The notes: a model not told the origin generated them from the letters alone. Positions 27,348-36,321 are shown, numbered from the stretch's first letter. The stretch is 57,768 nt of DNA from Candidatus Mediterraneibacter faecipullorum (GCA_019119675.1 DWWO01000079.1:1-57768); one strand, 5' to 3'. Made by a program: numbers and translations.

Positions 27348-28139
27348 AATTTTAAACTCGGAGTACAGGATGATCTGGATGAGGCGCTTCTGGAGAACCT
27401 GTTTGATCCTTCAGGCTATCTGTTCGAGGAGCCCGAAAATCTCCTGAAACAGGAATTAAGAGAGCCGGGAGTGTATAATTCAATCATTACGGCTATCGCA
27501 GAGGGAGCTTCAAAGCTCAACGAGATCGCTGCAAAAACCCAGATTTCAACAGGACCTTGCAGTAAATATCTGAAGGTGCTGACAGAACTGGGGATTATCC
27601 GGAAAGATACACCGGTCACTGAAAAACCGGGAAAAAGAACCATTTACACGATAAAGGACAATTTCTTCAGGTTCTGGTACCGGTTTGTGCCACAGAATAT
27701 TACAATGATCGGCAGCGGTCGTTTTAAGCAGATATATGAAACTGCTGTAAAAAGTCGATTTTCAGATTATATGGGACTCACCTTTGAGTCAATGTGCCGA
27801 CAGTATCTGATACACTATGCGGAGAATCTGCCGCTGACTCTTACAGATATCGGACAGTGGTGGGGGACCGATGTAAAAACCCACAGACAGGTTCAGATAG
27901 ATATTGTAGGATCGATGGTGGAAAAAGATGAATACCTTATTGGTTCGTGTAAATATAAAAAAGAACCGGTTGGTGTGGATGAATTGAATTTGTTGAAGGA
28001 GTACGCGGAAGTTTTTGGCAAGGGCAGGAAGTATCATTTTCACATTTTTTCAAAAGGTGGATTTACCTCTGGACTGAGAGAGCGGGAAAAGTGTGGCGAA
28101 GTGACTCTGCTTACGCTGGAAGATATATATAATGCCTGA
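27348..28139 (+). pseudogene. 3' part of a COG1672/DUF234 ATPase gene, 5' truncated
   Basis: The open frame runs from 27348 and reads on into the C-terminal half of a COG1672-type ATPase: the linker FDPSGYLFEEPENLLKQEL, a winged-helix block (KLNEIAAKTQISTGPCSKYL) and the DUF234 end with a PD-(D/E)XK-like region. The P-loop half that should precede it (about 200 residues) is absent, and a TAA at 27345 closes the frame upstream. A GTG at 27471 could start a 222-residue product, but without a ribosome binding site. The region joins this truncated gene to the unrelated remnant at 27226, which suggests an old deletion. Confidence 0.72.
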
Positions 28140-28154
28140 TAAGATATGCAATAT

Positions 28155-28203
28155 AAGAGAAAAAGACGGATTCCGGAATTCCCGGTTTCCGCCTTTTTCT
28201 CTT
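28155..28203. terminator. Bidirectional terminator before argG end
   Basis: A long, nearly symmetrical hairpin (28155 to 28203) with A-rich and T-rich outer arms sits between the convergent ATPase remnant and argG. Confidence 0.8.
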
Positions 28204-28209
28204 AACGTC

Positions 28210-29442
28210 CTATTTCTGATTCTCTTTCGCCAGTTCCTGCATCTTCATTGCGCGGACCTTCAGCGGCAGCCCGAACAGTGTGATGAATCCGTCTGCATCG
28301 TGGTGGTCATACATATCGCCTGTTGTGAAGCTTGCCAGTGACTCACTGTACAGAGAGTACGGGGAAGTCTCGCCGGCTTTGATGATGTTGCCTTTGTACA
28401 GTTTGAATTTCACTTCGCCTGTCACATACTGCTGTGTTACATCTACAAATGCGCGGATCGCTTCGCAGAGCGGTGTGAACCATTTTCCTTCATATACGAC
28501 CTGAGCAAGTTTATTGCCCATTTCTTTCTTCACTTCATATGTAGCGCGGTCGAGGATCAGCTCTTCCAGCTGCTGATGAGCGGCCATCAGGATCGTTCCG
28601 CCCGGTGTCTCGTATACGCCGCGGGATTTCATACCTACTACACGGTTCTCCACGATGTCGATGATACCGATGCCGTGCTTTCCGCCCAGAGTATTGAGCT
28701 CTTTGATGATGTCGGCTACTTTCATCTCTTTGCCGTTGATCGTCTTCGGAACGCCCGCCTCAAATGTCATGGTCACATATTCCGGTTCATCCGGTGCGTT
28801 TTCTGGAGATACGCTTAAGACGAGCAGATCATCATAATTCGGCTCTACAGACGGATCTTCCAACTCAAGACCCTCATGGCTGATATGCCACAGGTTGCGG
28901 TCACGGCTGTAGCTGTGTTTTGTGTCGAACGGGAGATCGATACCGTGTGCTTTGCAGTATTCAATCTCATCTTCACGGGACTGCATTGTCCAGAGGTCTG
29001 TCATACGCCACGGAGCAATGATCTTGATGTCCGGAGCGAGAGCCTTGATACCAAGCTCAAAACGGATCTGGTCGTTACCTTTTCCGGTAGCGCCGTGGCA
29101 GATGGCAACAGCGCCTTCTTTGCGTGCGATCTCAACCAGCTTTTTTGCAATGGCCGGACGAGCCATGGATGTGCCGAGCAGATATGCATTCTCGTATACA
29201 GCACCTGCTTTTACGCACGGCATTATGAAATCCTCGGCAAATTCGTCTACGATATTTTCAATATATAATTTGGAAGCGCCGGAGAGTTTTGCTCTCTCGT
29301 CAAGTCCGTCAAGTTCTTCTCCCTGTCCGCAGTCGATGCAGCAGCAGATAACGTCATAACCAAATGTTTCTTTCAGCCACGGGATGATCGCTGTTGTGTC
29401 AAGTCCGCCTGAATATGCTAAAACTACTTTTTCTTTACTCAT
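28210..29442 (-). CDS. argG: Argininosuccinate synthase
   Basis: The 410-residue enzyme joins citrulline and aspartate using ATP in arginine synthesis. The ATP-pyrophosphatase loop AYSGGLDT is at residues 9-16. GATGKGNDQ, GIIDIVENRVVGMKSRG and YETPGGTIL blocks agree with ArgG. An AGGAGG ribosome binding site lies about ten bases before the ATG. argH is not adjacent. Its promoter and an ArgR-type box lie upstream. Confidence 0.97.
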   Translation of the reverse strand: MSKEKVVLAYSGGLDTTAIIPWLKETFGYDVICCCIDCGQGEELDGLDERAKLSGASKLYIENIVDEFAEDFIMPCVKAGAVYENAYLLGTSMARPAIAKKLVEIARKEGAVAICHGATGKGNDQIRFELGIKALAPDIKIIAPWRMTDLWTMQSREDEIEYCKAHGIDLPFDTKHSYSRDRNLWHISHEGLELEDPSVEPNYDDLLVLSVSPENAPDEPEYVTMTFEAGVPKTINGKEMKVADIIKELNTLGGKHGIGIIDIVENRVVGMKSRGVYETPGGTILMAAHQQLEELILDRATYEVKKEMGNKLAQVVYEGKWFTPLCEAIRAFVDVTQQYVTGEVKFKLYKGNIIKAGETSPYSLYSESLASFTTGDMYDHHDADGFITLFGLPLKVRAMKMQELAKENQK

Positions 29443-29539
29443 TTCTGATAGCCTCCTGAATGTATTTTTATTAATTTTGCCTTCCGGAAACCGGTCGGCT
29501 GCTTTTGACTCTTTTTACCGCTCTTGCGGGCTACATCAT

Positions 29540-29568
29540 ACTATACACCAGAACTTATAATTATGCAA
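29540..29568 (-). promoter_or_regulatory. argG promoter
   Basis: On the minus strand TTGCAT (-35, 29568-29563) and TATAGT (-10, 29545-29540) are spaced exactly 17 bp. The -35 reads as an ARG-like half site (TGCAT). Confidence 0.7.
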
Positions 29569-29612
29569 GAGAAAATTATAAAAAGAATAATATGCATAAA
29601 ATACATAAAGAA

Positions 29613-29626
29613 TGCATAAAAATGCA
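29613..29626. promoter_or_regulatory. ArgR/AhrC-type operator (ARG box)
   Basis: TGCAT-AAAA-ATGCA is a perfect inverted repeat matching the ARG-box layout (TGAAT-N4-ATTCA). Further TGCATAAA half sites occur at 29593 and 29643. It lies about 45 bp upstream of the argG -35, so arginine-dependent control is likely. Confidence 0.65.
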
Positions 29627-29658
29627 ATAATATTGTTGGAATATGCATAAATATAGAT

Positions 29659-29823
29659 GTAACAGTTCAGCCGTCAGGACGGGGACGGGCTGATTTATGC
29701 TTGCATAAGGATCAGCCCGTTTCAGTTCTGATGGGCTTAGCGCCGGTATATGAGCAAAGATGCGGCGTAGCCGCGCTAAGCACGTTAGTGCGGCTTTGCG
29801 AATGGCGCGTGCTGAACTGTTAC
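29659..29823. repeat. Structured 165-bp element with 13-bp terminal inverted repeats
   Basis: GTAACAGTTCAGC (29659-29671) and GCTGAACTGTTAC (29811-29823) are perfect inverted ends. Inside are further stems: ACGGGCTGAT (29685-29694) with ATCAGCCCGT (29711-29720) plus an inner TTATGC/GCATAA pair, CTTAGCGC (29736-29743) with GCGCTAAG (29773-29780), and GCGGC/GCCGC (29762-29774). It is GC-rich in an AT-rich gap and has no convincing ORF. It could be a MITE-like or REP-like element. This and the argG control region account for the 523-bp gap between argG and malic enzyme. Confidence 0.6.
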
Positions 29824-29965
29824 GAATATATCTATTTTTTATTGTATTTTTTTAAAAACTTGATGTATATCCGGCAAAAAAGCAGTATAATGGTCGTGTA
29901 GCATGTAAATTTGTGCCCTTGATAAAGGGCGGCAGATCAAAAATATATTACATCAGGAGGCAGTT

Positions 29966-31138
29966 ATGGACTACGCAAAAGAATCACTGAAAATGCACTA
30001 TGAACTGAAAGGAAAAATCGAGGTTACCAGCCGTGCGGCGGTGGATTCCAAGGAGGCGTTGAGCCTTGCTTATACACCGGGAGTTGCACAGCCCTGTCTG
30101 GAGATCCAGAAAGATATCAATAAGAGCTTCGACCTGACAAGACGCTGGAATACAGTTGCGGTCATCACAGACGGAACAGCAGTGCTGGGACTTGGAGATA
30201 TCGGACCGGAGGCAGGTATGCCGGTTATGGAAGGAAAGTGTGTACTGTTCAAAGAGTTCGGCGGCGTGGACGCAATCCCGCTCTGTGTCAGATCACATGA
30301 TGTGGATGAGATCGTAAAGGCTGTAAGCCTTTTTGCAGGAAGCTTCGGAGGTATCAATCTGGAGGATATCTCAGCTCCGAGATGTTTTGAGATCGAGAAG
30401 AGACTGAAAGAGTGCTGTGATATTCCGGTATTCCATGATGACCAGCATGGTACTGCAGTTATCACTCTTGCAGGAATGATCAATGCACTGAAGCTTGTCG
30501 GTAAGAAGATAGAGGACATCAAGATCGTAACCTCAGGTGCAGGTGCGGCAGGTATCGCTATCATCAGACTGCTTATGTCCATGGGACTTAAGAACGTTAT
30601 CATGACAGACCGTCATGGAGCAATTTACGAAGGAAGAGATTATCTGAATCCGATCAAAGAGGAAATGGCAAAGATCACGAACTTCAACCATGAGAAAGGT
30701 ACTCTGGCAGAGGTGATCAAGGGCGCAGATGTATTTATCGGAGTATCCGCACCGGGTACACTGACACAGGATATGGTGCGCAGCATGGCAAAAGATCCGA
30801 TCATCTTTGCATGCGCGAATCCGACGCCGGAAATCTTCCCGGATGAGGCGAAAGCGGCAGGAGCAGCAGTCGTATCCACCGGAAGAAGCGATTTCCCGAA
30901 CCAGGTAAACAACGTACTGTGCTTCCCGGGAATCTTCCGTGGAGCTCTCGATGTGCGCGCATCCGATATCAATGATGAGATGAAAGTTGCAGCAGCATAT
31001 GCTATCGCAGGTCTGGTAAGTGACGAAGAGCTGAATCCGGATTATATCCTTCCGGCAGCATTTGATCCGCGTGTAAAAGATGCTGTTGCAAAAGCGACAG
31101 CCGAGGCGGCAAGAAAGAGCGGCGTGGCAAGGATTTAA
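29966..31138 (+). CDS. Malic enzyme (malate dehydrogenase, decarboxylating)
   Basis: The 390-residue protein is the short bacterial malic enzyme, converting malate to pyruvate and CO2 with NAD(P)+. The AYTPGVAQPC, HDDQHGTAVI and FACANPTPEI blocks are typical, and the Rossmann loop SGAGAAGIAI is present. Cofactor choice cannot be settled by eye. ATCAGGAGGCAG precedes the ATG. A TATAAT -10 lies at 29886-29891, but no well-spaced -35 was found. A strong terminator follows. Confidence 0.95.
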   Translation: MDYAKESLKMHYELKGKIEVTSRAAVDSKEALSLAYTPGVAQPCLEIQKDINKSFDLTRRWNTVAVITDGTAVLGLGDIGPEAGMPVMEGKCVLFKEFGGVDAIPLCVRSHDVDEIVKAVSLFAGSFGGINLEDISAPRCFEIEKRLKECCDIPVFHDDQHGTAVITLAGMINALKLVGKKIEDIKIVTSGAGAAGIAIIRLLMSMGLKNVIMTDRHGAIYEGRDYLNPIKEEMAKITNFNHEKGTLAEVIKGADVFIGVSAPGTLTQDMVRSMAKDPIIFACANPTPEIFPDEAKAAGAAVVSTGRSDFPNQVNNVLCFPGIFRGALDVRASDINDEMKVAAAYAIAGLVSDEELNPDYILPAAFDPRVKDAVAKATAEAARKSGVARI

Positions 31139-31170
31139 ATATTTCTATCGAGCAGAAACTTCATATAATT

Positions 31171-31223
31171 AACAGCAGCGGAGGGAATTTCCGATAAAAG
31201 GAAATTCCCTCCGCTGCTGTTTG
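31171..31223 (+). terminator. Terminator after malic enzyme
   Basis: A 22-bp perfect stem (31171-31192 with 31200-31221) with a 7-nt GATAAAA loop; only a short T stretch follows. Confidence 0.8.
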
Positions 31224-31320
31224 GAAGTCTTAAGAAAAACTTCATAATATTCTTTCTAAAATATTCCAATTCATCCCTTAAAATCAAAAGAAATTATGCA
31301 AAGGAGAGGGGGAGAATGCG

Positions 31321-32037
31321 ATAGAAGCGATCACTGTAAAAAACCTCTACAAATTGTACCGCGTGGGAGATTCCGCCGTCCGGGCCCTGGACGGAGTGAG
31401 CTTCGAGATACACAGGGGCGAGTTCTGTGCGATCGTCGGCACCAGCGGATCCGGGAAATCAACACTTCTCAACATGCTGGCAGGACTTGAGCGGCCTACA
31501 AAGGGCGAAGTCGTTATAAACGGAAGCCATATAGAGAAGATGGGAGAAGATGACCTTGTACGGTTCCGCAGGGAAAATGTCGGTTTTATTTTTCAGTCTT
31601 TTCATCTCATCGGAACGATGAATGCACTGGAAAATGTCGCCCTGCCGCTTATGTTCCGCGGAGAAGCGCCAAAGTCGAGGCTGAAAAAAGCAGACAGGAT
31701 GCTGAACCTGGTGGGATTGAGCAGGCACAAGAAACACATGCCGAACCAGATGTCAGGAGGCCAGCAGCAGAGAGTAGGTGTTGCAAGGGCTCTTGTAGCA
31801 GATCCGGCGATCATTTTTGCTGATGAACCGACTGGAAATCTGGATTCCCACACATCGGAAGATGTGATGCGGCTCATGCGGAAAGTTGTGCAGGAGCAGG
31901 GTAAGACGCTTGTGATGGTGACACATGATGACCACCTGGCGGAATATGCGGACAGAGTATTCCATATTATTGATGGAAAAATTGTAAAGATTGACGTGAA
32001 CACACCTGAAATATGCGATGGAGGAGAAAGGGTATGA
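31321..32037 (+). CDS. ABC transporter ATP-binding protein (LolD/MacB type) with no normal start
   Basis: This is an ABC ATPase with Walker A GTSGSGKST, Q-loop, signature LSGGQ replaced by MSGGQQQRVGVARAL, Walker B IIFADEPTGNLDS and an H-loop (VTHDDH). Reading from 31321 gives 238 residues and the expected opening IEAITVKNLYKLYRVG, but the codon there is ATA. The only nearby ATG (31316), ideally spaced behind GGAGAGGGG, is in another frame and stops two codons later (ATG-CGA-TAG). The first in-frame conventional start is a TTG at 31354 without a ribosome binding site. One extra base after the ATG would restore a normal MR-IEAITV start. It overlaps the next gene by 4 bp. Confidence 0.82.
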   Translation: MEAITVKNLYKLYRVGDSAVRALDGVSFEIHRGEFCAIVGTSGSGKSTLLNMLAGLERPTKGEVVINGSHIEKMGEDDLVRFRRENVGFIFQSFHLIGTMNALENVALPLMFRGEAPKSRLKKADRMLNLVGLSRHKKHMPNQMSGGQQQRVGVARALVADPAIIFADEPTGNLDSHTSEDVMRLMRKVVQEQGKTLVMVTHDDHLAEYADRVFHIIDGKIVKIDVNTPEICDGGERV

Positions 32038-33665
32038 AACAATTAAAAAGAGCGGGGGCGATGCTGCTGTGCATGATTTTTGCTATATGTATGCTCATGC
32101 CGATGGGCGCCCGCGCAGAGGAAGAGGGAACACAGGGGACAAAAGTATTAAATCAGATCACATTGAGTGTGGGCGATGAGCAGAAGACGCCTGTCTACAA
32201 AGCCGGGGAAAAGGCGGAGCTCAAGATCAATGTACTGAACAAAGGGAATATGGACGCGCAGAATGTCACGATCGCGCCGGTGATATCCAGCACGGACGAG
32301 TGGCCTTTTGATATGGAACAGCTGAATTACGAACAGAGTCTCGGGACAATTCCGTCCGGTTCGAAGATGACAGCTACGTGGGGCGGCGGTGATGATAAAC
32401 TGACCGTGAGATCTGATGTGACAGGAAAATCTTATAAATTGACATTCAGGCTTACATATGATGATGGAGAAAAATTATACGAAACAGACCGGTATGTTTT
32501 TGTGAAGACAGAGGCAAAGAAAAACACATCCGGCAGTGAAAACACCGATAAAGGAGAGGGCGGTTCACAGTCCGGCGGACCGACAGATAAAGGTGACGGT
32601 GGAAATACCGGTAAAGACCAGACCAACAGCGGTGGTGCAGACGGCAGCGTGCCTTCATCCGGCGGAGACGTCTATGACGGCGGCATATACAACAGCGACC
32701 CTGTTCCGACAGGAGGGGGATCTTCAGGTTCCGGTGACGGATCTGTACCCCGTGTCATTGTTACAGGATTTGATACGGATCCGGGGACGGTGAAAGCAGG
32801 AAGTAACTTTAAGCTGGTGATCCACCTGAAAAATACATCAAAAAAGACAGCGGTCAAAAACATGCTTTTTGATCTGCAGGCACCTGCATCCGGGACGGAT
32901 GAAGCTGCAGAAGCGCCGGCATTTCTGCCGGTTTCGGGTTCCAGTTCAATCTATCTTGAAGGGATACCGGCGGACGGAACAAAGGACATTTCCATCGATC
33001 TGAACAGCCGGGCTGATCTGATCCAGAAACCGTACAGCATTACGATGACGATGAAATACGAGGATGGTAATGCCACACAGTTCGAGGGAGAGTCCAGCCT
33101 TGCCATCCCTGTGACACAGGAGGCGAGATTTGAATTCAGCGAAATCAAGATCATGCCTGATACGGTAGCAGTGTACGAAGAGGCAAATATCACATGCAGT
33201 CTGTACAATCTCGGACGGGTAAAAATGTACAATGTAAAAGCGAAGTTTGAAGGAGATGCGATCGAGGGTGAAGAACAGTTTATCGGGAATCTGGAGTCGG
33301 GAGCTACGGGGACGGTCGACAGTATCGTGACAGCCGTTGCGGAATCCTACGAGGAGTCCAACTGTAAACTTGTTTTAACCTATGAAGATGATTCCGGCAA
33401 GGAATATTCGGTGGAACAGCCATTTACGATGACGGTTACGGCAGAGATGGAGCCGGCAGAGATGGAGATGATGACTGACATACCAGAGGAGACAGGAAGC
33501 CCGGCCGGCCCTGTCATCGCAATCATAGCTGTTGTCGCTGTGGCAGCGGCCGTTGTGACAGTTGTAGTGCTGAAACGAAGAAAGAAAAGGATCCAGTCGT
33601 CGGAAGAGGAGGAGTTGTTTGATGAGGTGGAGCGATTTACTGAGGATGAGCGCAGGCAGCCTTAA
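32034..33665 (+). CDS. Secreted, C-terminally anchored CARDB-like protein
   Basis: The 543-residue protein has a clear signal peptide (residues 1-24, hydrophobic LLCMIFAICMLMPMG, cleavage near ARA-EE). Two CARDB/NEW3-like beta domains follow, at about 35-145 and 240-360 and onward. Between them is a linker rich in Gly, Ser, Thr and Asp (about 165-240). A C-terminal span (about 495-520) ends in KRRKKR. It should face the outside and be anchored in the membrane. It sits between the ATPase and permease of one exporter, overlapping both, so it is probably an accessory that captures or presents the substrate. Its length and domain count are mine, read by eye. Confidence 0.7.
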   Translation: MKQLKRAGAMLLCMIFAICMLMPMGARAEEEGTQGTKVLNQITLSVGDEQKTPVYKAGEKAELKINVLNKGNMDAQNVTIAPVISSTDEWPFDMEQLNYEQSLGTIPSGSKMTATWGGGDDKLTVRSDVTGKSYKLTFRLTYDDGEKLYETDRYVFVKTEAKKNTSGSENTDKGEGGSQSGGPTDKGDGGNTGKDQTNSGGADGSVPSSGGDVYDGGIYNSDPVPTGGGSSGSGDGSVPRVIVTGFDTDPGTVKAGSNFKLVIHLKNTSKKTAVKNMLFDLQAPASGTDEAAEAPAFLPVSGSSSIYLEGIPADGTKDISIDLNSRADLIQKPYSITMTMKYEDGNATQFEGESSLAIPVTQEARFEFSEIKIMPDTVAVYEEANITCSLYNLGRVKMYNVKAKFEGDAIEGEEQFIGNLESGATGTVDSIVTAVAESYEESNCKLVLTYEDDSGKEYSVEQPFTMTVTAEMEPAEMEMMTDIPEETGSPAGPVIAIIAVVAVAAAVVTVVVLKRRKKRIQSSEEEELFDEVERFTEDERRQP

Positions 33666-35043
33666 ACGGCGGAAACTGCGGGCGTTCCTGACGATCCTTG
33701 GCGTGGTGATCGGAACGGCATCCATCGTTGTCATGATCTCCCTTGGTCTGGGACTGCAGCAGTCTATGTATGAACAGATGGAGCTTGATGGCGGTACGAC
33801 GGGTCTTACTGTCACAGGAAAGTCTGATGACGGGATGATGAACAGTTACAGCACCGGTATGAGTGATCAGGAAGAAACGAAGAAATATATTACTGATGAA
33901 ACTATCAAGGAGCTTAAAACACTGGAACATGTAAAAAGTGCAGATCCGGTACTCGATTTTTCAGCGCTTGCACTGAAAGGAAAGTATGAGGGATATATTC
34001 AGCTTTATGGCATGACTCCGGAGGCGATGCAGCGTTTGAATCTTGAACTTGAACCAGGCGGCAGACTGCCGGATCCGGACAGTCCGGAGCTGGAACTCGT
34101 GTTCGGGAATATGGTACTTGTCGACTTCACTGAAAAAGGTACGGGAAGCGGATACTGGGATACCGGCGAACTCCCTGATATCGATCTTCAGAAAGATAAA
34201 CTTTTCGTGATCCTGGATCAGGACAGTTACTACCAGACTCAGAGTACACCTGATATAGGAGATGCGGGATCGTCCGACAGCGGTGAGAGCGGCAGCGGGA
34301 ACACGGTGAGGACGCCTAAAAAATATGTCCTTGGTGCCTGCGGCGTTATTGCGGGCGGACCAGATACCTACAATGCCAATTCGTATAAAGTTCTCTGTGA
34401 TATTTATAAATTAAAAGAATATATCCAGAAGGAATTCAGAGGACGTACGATTCCGGGACAGCCGACGACGCAGGGCGGGAAGCCTTACAGGCAGTTCGTA
34501 TATTCGTCAGCGTCTCTTCAGGCAGATGATATGGAGAATGTAGAGGAGCTGGCACAGACGATCCGGAGCCTTGGGTATGATGTATATACCAATGTGGAGT
34601 ATATCAATGGTATGAAGAAGACGCTTGGCATGGTCCAGGCAGTGCTCGGGGGGATCGGAGCAGTCTCCCTGCTCGTTGCTGCGATCGGTATCGCCAACAC
34701 GATGATGATGGCCATCTACGAACGGACGAAAGAGATCGGCGTTATGAAAGTGATCGGGTGCAGTCTGAAGAATATCCGGCAGCTCTTTCTGCTGGAAGCC
34801 GCTTTTATCGGATTTATCGGCGGAGTTGCAGGAAACGTCCTAAGCCTTATCATCTCAGGCGTCATAAATGTTCTTGTTTCGGGAGAAAGCCTGTGGGGAA
34901 CAGAAGGTAATATTTCTTATATTCCTGTCTGGCTCATGCTTGCATCTATGGGCTTTGCGGTGCTCGTGGGGATGGCGGCAGGATACTTCCCGGCAGTCCG
35001 TGCAATGAAATTAAGCCCTCTGGCTGCAATCAGGAACGAATAA
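33622..35043 (+). CDS. MacB/FtsX-type ABC transporter permease
   Basis: The 473-residue permease has one N-terminal span (about 22-44), a large extracytoplasmic domain (45-335) and three C-terminal spans, with the FtsX core (IGIANTMMMAIYERTKEIGVMKVIGCS). This topology marks mechanotransmission exporters of the MacB/LolC class. The ATG at 33622 follows GGAGGAG by about seven bases; a TTG one codon earlier is not needed. It overlaps the CARDB-like gene by 44 bp. The acidic-Ser linker (SSDSGESGSG, about 215-225) is a probable loop. Confidence 0.87.
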   Translation: MRWSDLLRMSAGSLKRRKLRAFLTILGVVIGTASIVVMISLGLGLQQSMYEQMELDGGTTGLTVTGKSDDGMMNSYSTGMSDQEETKKYITDETIKELKTLEHVKSADPVLDFSALALKGKYEGYIQLYGMTPEAMQRLNLELEPGGRLPDPDSPELELVFGNMVLVDFTEKGTGSGYWDTGELPDIDLQKDKLFVILDQDSYYQTQSTPDIGDAGSSDSGESGSGNTVRTPKKYVLGACGVIAGGPDTYNANSYKVLCDIYKLKEYIQKEFRGRTIPGQPTTQGGKPYRQFVYSSASLQADDMENVEELAQTIRSLGYDVYTNVEYINGMKKTLGMVQAVLGGIGAVSLLVAAIGIANTMMMAIYERTKEIGVMKVIGCSLKNIRQLFLLEAAFIGFIGGVAGNVLSLIISGVINVLVSGESLWGTEGNISYIPVWLMLASMGFAVLVGMAAGYFPAVRAMKLSPLAAIRNE

Positions 35044-35047
35044 AAGC

Positions 35048-35100
35048 AAATAAAGAGTTGTATTGCTTTGAATAGAAAAAAACAATACAACTCTTTATTT
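35048..35100 (+). terminator. Terminator after ABC permease
   Basis: An 18-bp perfect AT-rich stem (35048-35065 with 35083-35100) whose right arm ends in TTTATTTTAT. Confidence 0.88.
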
Positions 35101-35140
35101 TATGCCAAAAAATGATTATAATATTTATCTATATTGCGAA

Positions 35141-35169
35141 TTGTATTGAAAGTTGTTATGTTGTATTAT
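35141..35169 (+). promoter_or_regulatory. araR promoter
   Basis: TTGTAT (35141-35146) and TATTAT (35164-35169) are spaced 17 bp. The -10 lies inside the palindrome annotated at 35158-35177. Confidence 0.6.
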
Positions 35170-35177
35170 ACGAACAT
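35158..35177. promoter_or_regulatory. AraR-like operator over the araR -10
   Basis: ATGTTGTATTATACGAACAT is a slightly off-centre inverted repeat (ATGTT/AACAT, with GTAT-T-ATAC inside). It resembles the TTGTACGTACAA-type AraR sites known in Bacillus. It suggests autorepression of the arabinose locus. Confidence 0.5.
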
Positions 35178-35219
35178 AAAGTAGTTGCTGGACAAGAAAA
35201 GATGAAAGGGGGCTGATGG

Positions 35220-36302
35220 ATGCAGAAAAAATATGAGCGTATTGTCTCCTGGGTACAGACGGAGATTGAGAACGGCGCTCTGAGCCGCGGCGATAAGCTG
35301 CCTTCGGAAAACGAGCTGATGGAGCGCTTCAGGGTAAGCCGCCAGACTGTCCGGCGGGCCATGGAAGAGCTGACGGAAAAAGGGGTTGTTGAAGGACGCA
35401 GAGGAAGCGGAACTTATGTGACTGTCAATACCAGACGGTACGCCGCCGGTAAAGAGATCAGGATCGCTGTTATGCTGACCTATGTGGATACTTACATCTT
35501 TCCTTCGATCATAAAGGGAATTGAATCTGTACTTTCAAGCGAAGGCTGTACTCTTCAGATTGCCATGACGGATAACGCTGTGGAGAAAGAACGTATGCTG
35601 CTTAAAGAATTCATCCATACCCAGTCGGTGGACGGGATTATTGCGGAGACGGTAAAGAGTGCCCTGCCCAATCCGAATATGGAGCTTTACAGGGAAATAG
35701 AAAATATGGGAATACCGGTGCTGTTTGTCAACAGTTATTACAAGGAACTGGATATCCCGCATATCAGTATGGATGACAGAAAGGCGGGATACCTTGCGGC
35801 AAAGCATCTTGCAGAGTGCGGCCATACCCGCATCGGAGGTATATTTAAAGCGGATGACGGACAGGGACATCTTCGGTATGCCGGCTACACGGACGCCCTG
35901 ATGGAGCAGGAGATAAAGATAAGAGGTGATCAGGTCATCTGGATCGATTCGGAGGAATTAAGGACAATGGGAGAGGAGAGCGCAAAGTTTTTAAAACGGC
36001 TCAAAGGCTGCACCGCCTGTGTCTGTTACAATGATGAGACTGCATATAAGATCGTAGAAATTTTCCGGAAAGCCGGGCACCGTGTGCCTGAGGACTTGTC
36101 CGTTGTGGGAATCGACAATTCAGGACTTGCGAAATTTTGTCCCGTGCCGCTCACGTCAGTGGAGAACCCGGTGGAAAAGCTGGGAAGGACAGCAGCAGAG
36201 CGGATGACATGGAAGATATTCAGGAATGAAGAGATGGAGACCGTAGAATTTGAGCCGCAGCTTATCATGCGCAATTCTGTGCAGGTCATCCATCAGATAT
36301 AA
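35220..36302 (+). CDS. araR: Arabinose operon repressor AraR (GntR head, LacI-type sensor)
   Basis: The 360-residue protein has an N-terminal GntR winged helix (about 1-70, with KLPSENELMERFRVSRQTVRR) and a C-terminal periplasmic-binding LacI-type sensor (about 80-360). This mixed design is the hallmark of AraR, which releases DNA on binding L-arabinose. AAAGGGGGCTG precedes the ATG. It is the first gene before araD and araA, 19 bp from araD. Confidence 0.88.
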   Translation: MQKKYERIVSWVQTEIENGALSRGDKLPSENELMERFRVSRQTVRRAMEELTEKGVVEGRRGSGTYVTVNTRRYAAGKEIRIAVMLTYVDTYIFPSIIKGIESVLSSEGCTLQIAMTDNAVEKERMLLKEFIHTQSVDGIIAETVKSALPNPNMELYREIENMGIPVLFVNSYYKELDIPHISMDDRKAGYLAAKHLAECGHTRIGGIFKADDGQGHLRYAGYTDALMEQEIKIRGDQVIWIDSEELRTMGEESAKFLKRLKGCTACVCYNDETAYKIVEIFRKAGHRVPEDLSVVGIDNSGLAKFCPVPLTSVENPVEKLGRTAAERMTWKIFRNEEMETVEFEPQLIMRNSVQVIHQI

Positions 36303-36321
36303 ATAAAGGAGGAGAATCATT

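Noticed and set aside
24967..29752. 14 identical bases (AGCGCCGGTATATG) at 24967 and 29739
   Set aside because: Several exact matches of this length are expected by chance in a window of this size.
29701..29901. 66-codon ORF in the argG/malic enzyme gap
   Set aside because: It runs through the stem-loops of the structured element and the AT-rich promoter region, with no ribosome binding site.
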